The notes beneath the pieces are model-generated. The model had not been told where the DNA came from, did not search any database, and saw nothing but the letters and a program-made list of their open reading frames with translations. Both the position numbers and the translations under genes were made by a program. From the NCBI GenBank assembly GCA_965243385.1, contig CBDEUV010000002.1, positions 992,001 through 1,056,000 on the forward strand: 64,000 nucleotides of DNA. Reading direction: 5' to 3'. Source of the stretch: JANSYA01 sp965243385 (lineage in GTDB: Bacteria > Spirochaetota > Leptospiria > Leptospirales > Leptonemataceae). Positions 8,964-17,291 of the stretch are shown here, one piece after another; position 1 is the stretch's first letter, and each line of letters opens with the position of its first letter.

Positions 8964-9832
8964 CGCCGGCCCACTCCGAAAAAACGCCGCCCGCGAGCCG
9001 ACGCCCGAAGCTGGCCGTCTGGAAATTCGCCTCCTGCGACGGCTGCCAGTTGAGTTTACTCGATTGCGAAGACGAATTGCTGGCGGTCGCGGGCGCCGTC
9101 GATATCGCGAACTTCGCGGAAGCTTCGCGCGATATGCGCGCGGGTCCGTACGACGTTTCGCTGGTCGAAGGTTCGATTACGACGCCTCATGACGCAGAGC
9201 GCATTCGCGAGGTTCGCGCTCAGTCGCGGGTGTTGATTACGATCGGCGCCTGCGCGACGGCGGGCGGCATCCAGGCTTTGCGCAATTTTCAGGACGTCGA
9301 CGAGTTCATCAAGATCGTCTACGCGCGTCCCGAGTTCATCGACACCTTAAAGCATTCCACGCCCATCGCCGACCATGTGAAAGTCGACTTCGAGCTTTCG
9401 GGATGTCCCATCAACAAGTACCAGTTGCTGGAAGTGATCAACGCCTTCTTGAATAAACGGCGGCCGGTCATTCCGGATTACAGCGTTTGCGTCGAGTGCA
9501 AATTGCGCGGCAATATTTGCGTGATGACTGCGCAGGATCATACGCCCTGTATGGGACCGGTGACCCGGGCGGGATGCGACGCGATCTGCCCCGCGTACCA
9601 TCGCGGTTGTTACGGTTGCTTCGGCCCGCTGCCCGGACCGACGCCCCCGAATACGAAATCGCTGAGCGATTGGTGGCAACAGAGCCTCGACGTGCGCCAG
9701 GCCGACGCCCTGAACGCCTTCCGTGGATTCACAACCCACGCGCCCGAGTTTCGTCAGGCGGCCGAAGCCCTGGGCGGCGCGCCATCGAATGCGCCGGATT
9801 CCGATGCAGAGCGCCCGGAGAAATCTTCCTGA
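8960..9832 (+). CDS. hydD: Group 3b [NiFe] hydrogenase delta (small) subunit
   Basis: Small subunit carrying the Fe-S relay next to the active site. It has 290 residues. The proximal-cluster motif CDGCQLS starts at Cys26, followed by GACATAGG, then SGCPINKYQLLEVI and a cysteine-rich C-terminal part (CVECKLRGNIC, CMGPVTRAGCDAIC, GCYGCFGP). There is no Tat signal, so the enzyme is cytoplasmic. It starts by ATGA overlap with hydG and is followed 21 bases later by the large subunit. The final 30 residues are low-complexity and poorly conserved in type. Confidence 0.93.
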   Translation: MTPAHSEKTPPASRRPKLAVWKFASCDGCQLSLLDCEDELLAVAGAVDIANFAEASRDMRAGPYDVSLVEGSITTPHDAERIREVRAQSRVLITIGACATAGGIQALRNFQDVDEFIKIVYARPEFIDTLKHSTPIADHVKVDFELSGCPINKYQLLEVINAFLNKRRPVIPDYSVCVECKLRGNICVMTAQDHTPCMGPVTRAGCDAICPAYHRGCYGCFGPLPGPTPPNTKSLSDWWQQSLDVRQADALNAFRGFTTHAPEFRQAAEALGGAPSNAPDSDAERPEKSS

Positions 9833-9853
9833 CCCGGAAAAAAGAAGAAAACC

Positions 9854-11182
9854 ATGCCCCGTAAAACTATAAAAGTCGATTATCTGGCCCGGGTCGAAGG
9901 CGAAGGCGCATTGTACGTGCGCTTCGACGATCAGGGCGTCGCCGACGTGCAGCTCAAGATCTTCGAGCCACCGCGTTTCTTCGAAGCGTTTTTGCGCGGA
10001 CGCCCCTATCGCGATGCACCGGATATCACCGCGCGTATTTGCGGGATCTGTCCCGTGGCCTATCAGATGAGTTCCGTGCACGCCATGGAACAGGCGCTCG
10101 GCATCCAGATCCAGGCCGGTCCGTTGCGCGAATTGCGCCGCCTGCTCTATTGCGGCGAATGGATCGAAAGCCACGCCCTGCATATTTTCATGTTACACGC
10201 CCCGGATTTTCTGGGATTTCCGGACGCGATCCAGATGGCTCAGGCGGGTCACTCGGAGCTGGTGAAAAAGGGCCTCGAAATCAAAAAGATCGGCAATCAA
10301 ATCGTCAGTTTGATCGGCGGGCGCGAAGTCCATCCCGTAAATGTTCAGGTGGGCGGGTTTTATCGGACCCCGACGAAAAAGGAACTCGCGCCGCTGCGCG
10401 AAAAGCTATTAACCGGCCGCGATCTAACATTAGAGACTCTCAAGTGGCTGACCGAGGCGCTGAATTTCCCCGACTTCTCCCAGGACTATGAATTCGTGGC
10501 CCTGCGACATCCGCATGAATACCCATTTAACGAAGGCCGGCTGGTTTCGAACAAGGGGCTGGATATCGCCGCCGAACAATTTGAAGATTTCTTTACCGAG
10601 ATTCACGTCGAACATTCGAACGCCCTGCACTGCGTGCTCAAGCAGCGCGGCAGCTATTTCGTGGGCCCCATGGCCCGCTACAGTTTGAATTTTGAGCGCC
10701 TGCCGCCGGCGGTGCAGTCCGCCGCCCGCGACGCGGGGCTCGGCGAAATTTGCACGAATCCATTCCAGAGTATTCTCGTGCGCGCGATCGAAGTCCTGTA
10801 CGCCTTCGAAGAGGCCCTGCGAATCATTGAAAGCTATACAGAACCGGAGCGGCCGGCCGTATCGCTTCCCGCTCCGGGCGAATCGAACGACTCCGGAGGA
10901 GCCGCTCCTCTGCGCGGGCACGGCATAACCGAAGCCCCGCGCGGAATATTGTATCACCGCTACGAACTGAATTCCGACGGCAGCATCCAGAGTGCGAAGA
11001 TCGTGCCGCCCACTTCCCAAAATCAAAAGCAGATCGAAGACGATCTCTGGAAGTACTGCGCCAATCACATGAATCTGGACGACGAGCGGCTTACCTGGGA
11101 ATGCGAACAGGCGATTCGCAACTACGATCCCTGTATTTCCTGCGCGACGCATTTCTTGAAACTCAAGGTCGAGCGAAGTTGA
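9854..11182 (+). CDS. hydA: Group 3b [NiFe] hydrogenase alpha (large, catalytic) subunit
   Basis: Catalytic subunit holding the Ni-Fe(CN)2CO centre. Both ligand pairs are intact: RICGICP (Cys63/Cys66) and DPCISCATH (Cys427/Cys430). His433 is followed by nine residues that should be removed by the maturation protease encoded next. The total of 442 residues and the L1 signature ARICGICPVAYQMSS match group 3b bidirectional NAD(P)-linked hydrogenases. The upstream sequence is purine rich (AAGAAG). The stop codon overlaps the protease start (TGATG). Assignment is strong; directionality (H2 evolution versus uptake) is not encoded visibly. Confidence 0.95.
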   Translation: MPRKTIKVDYLARVEGEGALYVRFDDQGVADVQLKIFEPPRFFEAFLRGRPYRDAPDITARICGICPVAYQMSSVHAMEQALGIQIQAGPLRELRRLLYCGEWIESHALHIFMLHAPDFLGFPDAIQMAQAGHSELVKKGLEIKKIGNQIVSLIGGREVHPVNVQVGGFYRTPTKKELAPLREKLLTGRDLTLETLKWLTEALNFPDFSQDYEFVALRHPHEYPFNEGRLVSNKGLDIAAEQFEDFFTEIHVEHSNALHCVLKQRGSYFVGPMARYSLNFERLPPAVQSAARDAGLGEICTNPFQSILVRAIEVLYAFEEALRIIESYTEPERPAVSLPAPGESNDSGGAAPLRGHGITEAPRGILYHRYELNSDGSIQSAKIVPPTSQNQKQIEDDLWKYCANHMNLDDERLTWECEQAIRNYDPCISCATHFLKLKVERS

Positions 11183-11721
11183 TGAATATGAGAACGAACG
11201 AACACGGTATGCTGCTGCTGGGGATCGGCAATCGCTTCCGCCGGGACGACGCGGCCGGTCTGATCGTCGCGGATAAGGTGGCCGAACGACTCGCCGCGCT
11301 GCCGGATCCAGCCGACGCGATCGCGGTCCGGCGGTGCGCCCCGGACGCAGCTTCGATACTCTCCGCCTTTCACGGCTTCGCTCTGGTCGTTCTGGCCGAC
11401 GCCATCCTGCGCCCGCCGAACGTACCGGTCGGTTCGGTCTGCCGCTTCGACGCGACCGCCGGCCCGCTGCCCGCGGATCTGGCGACGGTATCGACCCACG
11501 GCTTCAGCATCGCCGCGGCGATCGAACTCGCGCGCACCCTGCAGCAGTTGCCCGAAACCGTGGTCCTGTTCGGAATCGCCGCCGATGATTTCGCGATGGG
11601 CGAAAATCCCGGCGCGGCGGTCTTGAGCGGTTGCACGGAAGCGGCGGACCTGATACTGGATCTGCTCCTGCACCGCGCGACGGTGAAACCGGATTTCACA
11701 GGAGAATGGTATCATGCATGA
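11182..11721 (+). CDS. Hydrogenase maturation protease (HyaD/HycI type)
   Basis: Nickel-dependent endopeptidase that trims the C-terminal tail of the large subunit after Ni insertion. At 179 residues it has the family N-terminus LLLGIGNRFRRDDAAG, including the nickel-binding acidic residue after GN. The middle motif VVLADAI and the histidine in VSTHGF are also present. The ATG overlaps the hydA stop by one base, which pairs enzyme and substrate. It overlaps hypA by 8 bases. Confidence 0.88.
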   Translation: MNMRTNEHGMLLLGIGNRFRRDDAAGLIVADKVAERLAALPDPADAIAVRRCAPDAASILSAFHGFALVVLADAILRPPNVPVGSVCRFDATAGPLPADLATVSTHGFSIAAAIELARTLQQLPETVVLFGIAADDFAMGENPGAAVLSGCTEAADLILDLLLHRATVKPDFTGEWYHA

Positions 11722-11980
11722 AATGTCTTTGCTGGCGGACCTGATGCGCAAACTGGAAGACATCGCGCGCAACGAAAACGCCCGGGCCATTACGCGCGTC
11801 AGTCTGAAACTGGGCGCGCTGGCGCATATTTCGCCCGATCATCTGCGCGAACATTTCGAGCAAGCCGCGCGCGGAACCAGCGCCGAAAACGCGGCTCTCG
11901 ACATCATTGCATCCGAGGATCCGAACGATCCCCACGCCCAGGAAATCAGACTGGACGCGGTGGAAGTGGATACGGCATGA
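11714..11980 (+). CDS. hypA: HypA-like nickel chaperone lacking the zinc-binding domain
   Basis: HypA delivers nickel to the hydrogenase large subunit. The N-terminal nickel motif MHEMS (Met1-His2-Glu3) and the alpha/beta core (ARAITRVSLKLGALAHISPDH) are intact. Normal HypA (about 113-118 residues) carries two CxxC pairs in a zinc loop. Here, after AALDIIA the chain runs through a short acidic linker straight to the final strand EIRLDAVEVDTA, giving only 88 residues and no cysteines at all. The reading frame is clean and translation signals are good (AGGAG nine bases before ATG; ATGA overlap with hypF). It looks like a domain deletion rather than decay. No hypB is present in the window. Confidence 0.85.
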   Translation: MHEMSLLADLMRKLEDIARNENARAITRVSLKLGALAHISPDHLREHFEQAARGTSAENAALDIIASEDPNDPHAQEIRLDAVEVDTA

Positions 11981-14727
11981 AGCGGCAGCGAAATAAAATC
12001 GAGCGGCAGCAAAATGAGAACGTGCGCGAGCTGGACATTCATGTGCACGGCATCGTCCAGGGGGTCGGCTTTCGACCTTTCGTTCATCGACTCGCCGAAG
12101 AATTCGACCTGGCGGGCACGGTTCAAAACCAGACGTCCGGCGTTGCGATTCAGGTCCGGGGCGAGCCGAGCAAGCTCGGCCAATTCCTGCGTCGCCTGCG
12201 ACGCGAACCGCCGGCGGCGGCAAATATCCAGGACATTCAGACGCGGTCTCGATTCGTCTCGGATCCAGCCGCCAGAGCGCCATCGCATCGCGCCGGCTTT
12301 CGTATCCTGGAGAGTCAGGCAAGCCAGGCCGGCGGCCCGCGCATGCCCGTTGTACCGCCGGATCTCGCACCCTGCCCGGACTGCCTGCGGGAGCTTTTCG
12401 AGGCATCGTCCGCGAATCGACGTTACGCTTACCCCTTTGTGGCCTGCACCCATTGCGGCCCGCGTTATAGCACGATTTTTGATCTGCCGTACGATCGCTC
12501 GCGCACGACGATGATCCATTTCCCATTGTGCGACGCCTGTCAACAGGAGTATCTGCAGCCCGACGACCGCCGCTTCCACGCCCAGGCGACGGCCTGCCCC
12601 GATTGCGGTCCGCAGCTGAGTTTTGAGAATCATGAAGGCGCGAAACTCGCGCAGGGCGATGACGCGCTGTCCCGTGCAGTGCGAAGCCTGGCCGGGGTCG
12701 ACGGCGAAACCGGGATCCTGGCGCTGAAGGGCGTCGGCGGATTTCAGTTGCTGGTTGAAGCGGCGCACTCCCGGGCCGTCGCTCGCCTGCGCCGCCGCAA
12801 GCGACGACCGCACAAAGCCTTCGCGCTGCTCTACGAAAACCTGACCGAGCTTCGTAAAGACTGTCAGGTCTCAACGCAAGAAGCCCGGCTGCTGGAGGGA
12901 CCCGCCGCGCCGATTGTGCTATTGCGCCGCCGCCTGTGCGAAAGCTCCGACCGGGCACACCCGCGAATCGCGCGCCAGGTCGCCCCGGACAATCCTTATC
13001 TCGGCGCGATGCTGCCGGCGAGCCCGCTGCACGCACTTATCTGCCGCCGCTTCGCGGAGCTGACCGGCCGCCCCCCGGTCTTCGTCGCGACCAGCGGTAA
13101 CGCCGCCGGCGAACCCATGTGCATCACCGACGACGAAGCACGCGAGCGACTCGGGCATATCGCCGATAACTTTCTCACCCACAACCGCCCCATCGTTCGC
13201 GCGCTGGACGATTCGATTTTTCAGGTCGTTGACGGCCAGGCCATGACGCTCCGGCGCGGTCGCGGTCTGCCGCCGTATACGGTCCAGCTCATATCGCCGG
13301 CCCCGCGCAAAGCGTTGGGTGTCGTGGCCGCCGGCGCACAGCTGAAAAACACGGTGGCCGTCGTGAATCGGGCGGGCGTCGCGATCCAGAGTCCGCACAT
13401 CGGCGATCTGGAAAACCTCCCGGCATTCGAAGCGCATCTGCGCGCTCGCGAAGATCTGTGTTCATTTTATGAAGTCCGGCCGGAACTATTCGCGGCGGAC
13501 GGACATCCCGACTATCGTTCTACAATCAGTGCTCGCGCGGCGGCCGAAAGCTCCGGCTCTAATTCCCCACCCGGGCAATTCTATTCCGTACAGCATCACC
13601 ACGCTCACGCGCTCGCCGCCTGCGTCGAACACGGCTTGAAACCCGACGAAGTCGTCGCCGTTGTATTCGATGGTATGGGCCTCGGGGGCATGGGCCTCGG
13701 CATGGAACTGACTTCCGGGTCGAAACCTGTAAGCGGGAACGGCGCGCGATTATGGGGCGGCGAAATTCTTTTACCCGGCTCAGCAGGCAACACTCTCCAG
13801 AGCTTTCGACGCTTCGCTCATCTCCGCGAGTTTCCGTTACCGGGAGGCGAAGCGGCCGCCCGTGAGCCGCGTCGCGCCGCGCTCGGCCTCCTGTACGCGA
13901 TGTACGGCGACGCCCTTTTCAATAAAGAAGGCTCACGCGGAAACGCGGTCGCCAGGCTGCTGCGCTGGTTTCGCGCGGACGAATTGGAAAGCCTGCGCGT
14001 GATGTTGAATCGCAAATGGAATTGCCCGCAAACCAGCAGCGCAGGACGCCTCTTCGACGCCGTCGCGGCCCTCACCGGCATTCATGAAATGCGCAGCAGC
14101 TTCGAGGGCCACGCGGCGATGAACCTGGAATTCGCGGCGCTCGCGCAATTCGAACGCGAAACCGCAAACGAAAGCGAAGCCGGCCGGCCGATCGCCGGTA
14201 CGGCCGGAGAACCGACAAACACGCGGGCGAGTACCGATAAACCTTTTTTAATATCCGGAAGTGACCCGCTGGTCCTCGACTGGGAACCGCTGCTGCGGAC
14301 GATTCTGGCGGAGCCAGGCGAATCCCGCTCTTCGCGCCCGGCGCAGGCTGCACGCGAACGCATCGCCCTGCGCTTTCATCAGGGACTCGCGCGGGCGATT
14401 CTCGCCAGCGTCGCGCGGGCTCGCGAGACAACGGGCCGCTCTACGATCGTTTTATGCGGAGGATGCTTTCAAAACCGACTCCTGCTCACGCTTGGTCGCG
14501 CACTCCTCGCGCAGGCCGGACTGCGGGTATATGTTCCGGAACAGCTCCCCCCGGGCGACGGCGGCATCGCCATCGGTCAGGCGGCCGCCGCTTATGAATC
14601 GGCTTTCTCCCGCGAGGCGACCGCTAACACCGCGCTCCCGGACGATGCCCTGAACTCCGTTTATACGCAGGCGTCTTCGCCGCATACAGGAAACCGAAAT
14701 GTGTCTTGCGGTACCCGGAAAGATTGA
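11977..14727 (+). CDS. hypF: Carbamoyltransferase HypF
   Basis: Makes the carbamoyl group that HypE turns into the cyanide ligands of the Ni-Fe centre. Domains in order: acylphosphatase (VQGVGFRPFVHRL, near residue 30); two zinc-finger segments (CPDC...CTHCGP, CDAC...CPDCGP; about 130-210); YrdC-like domain (LALKGVGGFQLL, about 247); Kae1/TobZ-like domain (QHHHAHALAACVE, about 540). At 916 residues it is longer than the usual 750-780. One insertion breaks the motif after VVFDGMG, where a duplicated GMGLG is followed by about 17 extra residues before WGGEIL. Another low-complexity stretch lies near 740-765. Starts by ATGA overlap with hypA; its 3' end overlaps hypC by 29 bases. Confidence 0.92.
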   Translation: MKRQRNKIERQQNENVRELDIHVHGIVQGVGFRPFVHRLAEEFDLAGTVQNQTSGVAIQVRGEPSKLGQFLRRLRREPPAAANIQDIQTRSRFVSDPAARAPSHRAGFRILESQASQAGGPRMPVVPPDLAPCPDCLRELFEASSANRRYAYPFVACTHCGPRYSTIFDLPYDRSRTTMIHFPLCDACQQEYLQPDDRRFHAQATACPDCGPQLSFENHEGAKLAQGDDALSRAVRSLAGVDGETGILALKGVGGFQLLVEAAHSRAVARLRRRKRRPHKAFALLYENLTELRKDCQVSTQEARLLEGPAAPIVLLRRRLCESSDRAHPRIARQVAPDNPYLGAMLPASPLHALICRRFAELTGRPPVFVATSGNAAGEPMCITDDEARERLGHIADNFLTHNRPIVRALDDSIFQVVDGQAMTLRRGRGLPPYTVQLISPAPRKALGVVAAGAQLKNTVAVVNRAGVAIQSPHIGDLENLPAFEAHLRAREDLCSFYEVRPELFAADGHPDYRSTISARAAAESSGSNSPPGQFYSVQHHHAHALAACVEHGLKPDEVVAVVFDGMGLGGMGLGMELTSGSKPVSGNGARLWGGEILLPGSAGNTLQSFRRFAHLREFPLPGGEAAAREPRRAALGLLYAMYGDALFNKEGSRGNAVARLLRWFRADELESLRVMLNRKWNCPQTSSAGRLFDAVAALTGIHEMRSSFEGHAAMNLEFAALAQFERETANESEAGRPIAGTAGEPTNTRASTDKPFLISGSDPLVLDWEPLLRTILAEPGESRSSRPAQAARERIALRFHQGLARAILASVARARETTGRSTIVLCGGCFQNRLLLTLGRALLAQAGLRVYVPEQLPPGDGGIAIGQAAAAYESAFSREATANTALPDDALNSVYTQASSPHTGNRNVSCGTRKD

Positions 14728-14980
14728 AGCGATCCACCAGGCCGGTGCGAACGTGTCGCCAACCGCGGCTACGACGGTCGGCGATGCGCTCCTGCGAATG
14801 GCCAGCGTGAATTTCGGCGGCGTTCGCCAGACCGTAAACCTGGCCTGCGTGCCCGAAGCCGGAGTCGGCGACTATGTTCTGGTGCACGTGGGCTGCGCAA
14901 TCAGCGTACTGCAGCCGGCCGAAGCACAACGCGTCTTCGCGTATCTGGAACAATTAAACGAAGAGGAGCCCGGGCCATGA
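14699..14980 (+). CDS. hypC: Hydrogenase assembly chaperone HypC
   Basis: Small chaperone that carries the Fe(CN)2CO fragment with HypD. The 93 residues start with the invariant MCLAVPGKI, whose Cys2 is the functional iron ligand. They continue with NFGGVRQTVNLACVP and GDYVLVHVGCAISVL. An AGGAA site precedes the ATG inside the hypF 3' end. It overlaps hypD by ATGA. HypC is the family most expected beside HypD and HypE. Confidence 0.93.
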   Translation: MCLAVPGKIEAIHQAGANVSPTAATTVGDALLRMASVNFGGVRQTVNLACVPEAGVGDYVLVHVGCAISVLQPAEAQRVFAYLEQLNEEEPGP

Positions 14981-16119
14981 GGTACGTCGACGAGTATCGA
15001 GATCCGCCGGCGGCGGAAAAGTACGCGAAGGCTCTCCGTAAACTGGTCACGCGGCCCTGGCGTATCATGGAGGTCTGCGGCGGTCAGACGCATTCGATCG
15101 TGCGCTTCGGGATCGACCGGCTGCTGCCGGAAGGCGTGGAGTTGATTCACGGCCCGGGTTGCCCGGTCTGCGTCACCTCGCTCGAGACCATCGACCAGGC
15201 CATTCGCATCGCCGAGTTGCCGGGCGTGATTCTCTGCACCTTCGCCGATATGTTGCCGGTGCCCGGCGGCGCGACGACTCTGGCCGGCGCCCGGGCTCGC
15301 GGCGCCCGCGTGCGGGCGGTCACATCGCCTTTCGACGCGCTGCAGGCGGCGCGCGAGAATCCAGAAGACCAGGTCGTTTTTTTCGGCGTGGGTTTCGAAA
15401 CCACCGCGCCCGTGAACGCCCTCGCCGTTCAGCAGGCGGAGCGCGAAGGCCTCAGGAATTTTTCGCTGCTTGCCAGTCACGTTCTGGTTCCGCCCGCTCT
15501 GCATACGATTCTTTCGGCGCCGACCTGCCGCATCCAGGGTTTTCTTGCGGCGGGCCACGTCTGCACGATCATGGGGACCGCTCAGTATGAACCCATCGCC
15601 AGGCGGTATCGCGTACCCATTGTCGTTACGGGATTCGAACCCCTGGATCTTCTGCAGGGAATCTATATGTGCCTTCAGCAACTGGAAGCGGGACGCCACG
15701 CGGTCGAAAATCAGTACGCGCGCTATGTCCGCCCCGCAGGCAATGTGCATGCGCGCGCGGCGATCGAAGCGGTATTTGAAATCACCGACCGCGATTGGCG
15801 CGGCGTCGGCGCGATCGCGGACAGCGGGCTCGCGATTCGCGAACGCTACGCCGACTTCGATGCGGACCGCCGCTTCCCTGATACGCACGCGAAAGCGAAA
15901 GCCCGGGACGCGACAGGCGAAGAATCCGAATGCATCGCCGGTTTGGTTTTGCAGGGCGAAAAACGACCGGCCGACTGTCCGGCCTTCGCTACACGCTGCA
16001 CGCCGGAAGCTCCGCTTGGCGCGCCGATGGTCTCCAGCGAAGGCGCGTGCGCCGCTTATTATCGTTATCGCAATCAGAGCCGACCGCAGGCGCAGGCGGT
16101 CGGTGGGACAGCTCTATGA
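14977..16119 (+). CDS. hypD: Hydrogenase expression/formation protein HypD
   Basis: Scaffold [4Fe-4S] protein on which the Fe(CN)2CO group is assembled. At 380 residues it has all the family cysteine motifs. They include MEVCGGQTHSIVRFGI (about 27-42), GPGCPVCVTS (about 59-68), and a C-terminal cysteine set around residues 318-360. GFETTAP and MGTAQYEPIA are also typical. ATG is preceded by GAGGAG and overlaps the hypC stop; the stop overlaps the hypE ATG. Confidence 0.94.
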   Translation: MRYVDEYRDPPAAEKYAKALRKLVTRPWRIMEVCGGQTHSIVRFGIDRLLPEGVELIHGPGCPVCVTSLETIDQAIRIAELPGVILCTFADMLPVPGGATTLAGARARGARVRAVTSPFDALQAARENPEDQVVFFGVGFETTAPVNALAVQQAEREGLRNFSLLASHVLVPPALHTILSAPTCRIQGFLAAGHVCTIMGTAQYEPIARRYRVPIVVTGFEPLDLLQGIYMCLQQLEAGRHAVENQYARYVRPAGNVHARAAIEAVFEITDRDWRGVGAIADSGLAIRERYADFDADRRFPDTHAKAKARDATGEESECIAGLVLQGEKRPADCPAFATRCTPEAPLGAPMVSSEGACAAYYRYRNQSRPQAQAVGGTAL

Positions 16120-17291
16120 ATGAATCGTCGACACCCCGACAAGAATATCCATCATACCAGTCCAACGGCTGCGACGTGCTGCCCGCGGGGGAACCGGCCT
16201 TCGCCTGCCCCACACCGCACGGCGACGAAGGCGTGATTGAGATCGCGCACGGCGGCGGCGGACGTAAAATGCATCGCCTGCTGGAGACGGTCTTCGCGCC
16301 GCTCATGGCAAACGGCGATGTGGAGCAACACGACGGCTATGTCTTTCCGGCGAATTTTCGCCGTATGGCCACCACAACCGATAGTTACGTGGTGCGACCG
16401 CGCTTCTTCGCGGGCGGCGATATCGGCTCGATGGCCGTAAACGGCACAGTCAACGATCTGGCGATGTGCGGCGCGCGACCGCTCTATATGAGCGCGGGCT
16501 TTATACTCGAAGAAGGCCTGCCGCTACGAGAACTGGAACACATCGTCGCGAGCATGGCGCGGGCCGCGAGACAGGCGGAAGTCCGGATCGTTACCGGCGA
16601 CACGAAAGTCGTCGAACGCGGACGCGGCGACGGCGTATATATCAATACCGCCGGCGTGGGCGGCATCATTGAATCCGAATATGAAATCGAAAGCGACATG
16701 CCGGACAACGGCGGTCGCGCGCGAACGACGCGGGGGATCGGCCCCCGGGCCATCCAGGCGGGCGACGCGATTCTGCTGAGCGGCGACATCGGCCGACACG
16801 CGGCGGCCGTGATGGCGGCGCGCGAAGGCATCGACTGTGATATAGCCAGCGATTGCGCCCCGCTGCATCGTCCGGTGCTGGCCCTCTTAGAAGCCGGGCT
16901 AGAGGTACACTGCCTGCGCGATATCACCCGGGGCGGGCTGGCCACAGGGCTGGTGGAACTCGCCCGGAGCTCCGGGTTGCATTTGAATATCGAAGAAGCG
17001 CGGATTCCGGTAACGGCGGCGGTTCGCGCGCTGTGCGAAATTCTGGGCCTGGACCCGCTGTATCTCGCGAACGAAGGGCGCTTTGTGACCTTTCTGCCGG
17101 CGGAACAGGCCGACACCGCGCTGAGAATTTTGCGTTCGTTCCCGGAAACTTGCGAAGCGGCCGTCATACTGGGCGAAGCGCGCAGCCCGGCGAATCAAAA
17201 CCGGGCCGGCATGCTTACGATGACCGGCCGCCTGGGCGCGGACCGCATCGTCGATATGTTAAGCGGCGAACAACTGCCGCGCATCTGTTAA
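16116..17291 (+). CDS. hypE: Hydrogenase expression/formation protein HypE
   Basis: ATP-dependent dehydratase of the PurM/AIR-synthase fold that converts the thiocarbamate on its C-terminal cysteine to thiocyanate. The 391 residues contain HGGGGRKMHRL, ATTTDSYVVRP, GGDIGSMAVNGTVNDLAMCG and VTGDTKVV. They end exactly in PRIC, so the catalytic terminal Cys is present. An N-terminal extension of about 40 residues precedes the usual start of the family. The ATG overlaps the hypD stop (ATGA). Confidence 0.94.
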   Translation: MNESSTPRQEYPSYQSNGCDVLPAGEPAFACPTPHGDEGVIEIAHGGGGRKMHRLLETVFAPLMANGDVEQHDGYVFPANFRRMATTTDSYVVRPRFFAGGDIGSMAVNGTVNDLAMCGARPLYMSAGFILEEGLPLRELEHIVASMARAARQAEVRIVTGDTKVVERGRGDGVYINTAGVGGIIESEYEIESDMPDNGGRARTTRGIGPRAIQAGDAILLSGDIGRHAAAVMAAREGIDCDIASDCAPLHRPVLALLEAGLEVHCLRDITRGGLATGLVELARSSGLHLNIEEARIPVTAAVRALCEILGLDPLYLANEGRFVTFLPAEQADTALRILRSFPETCEAAVILGEARSPANQNRAGMLTMTGRLGADRIVDMLSGEQLPRIC

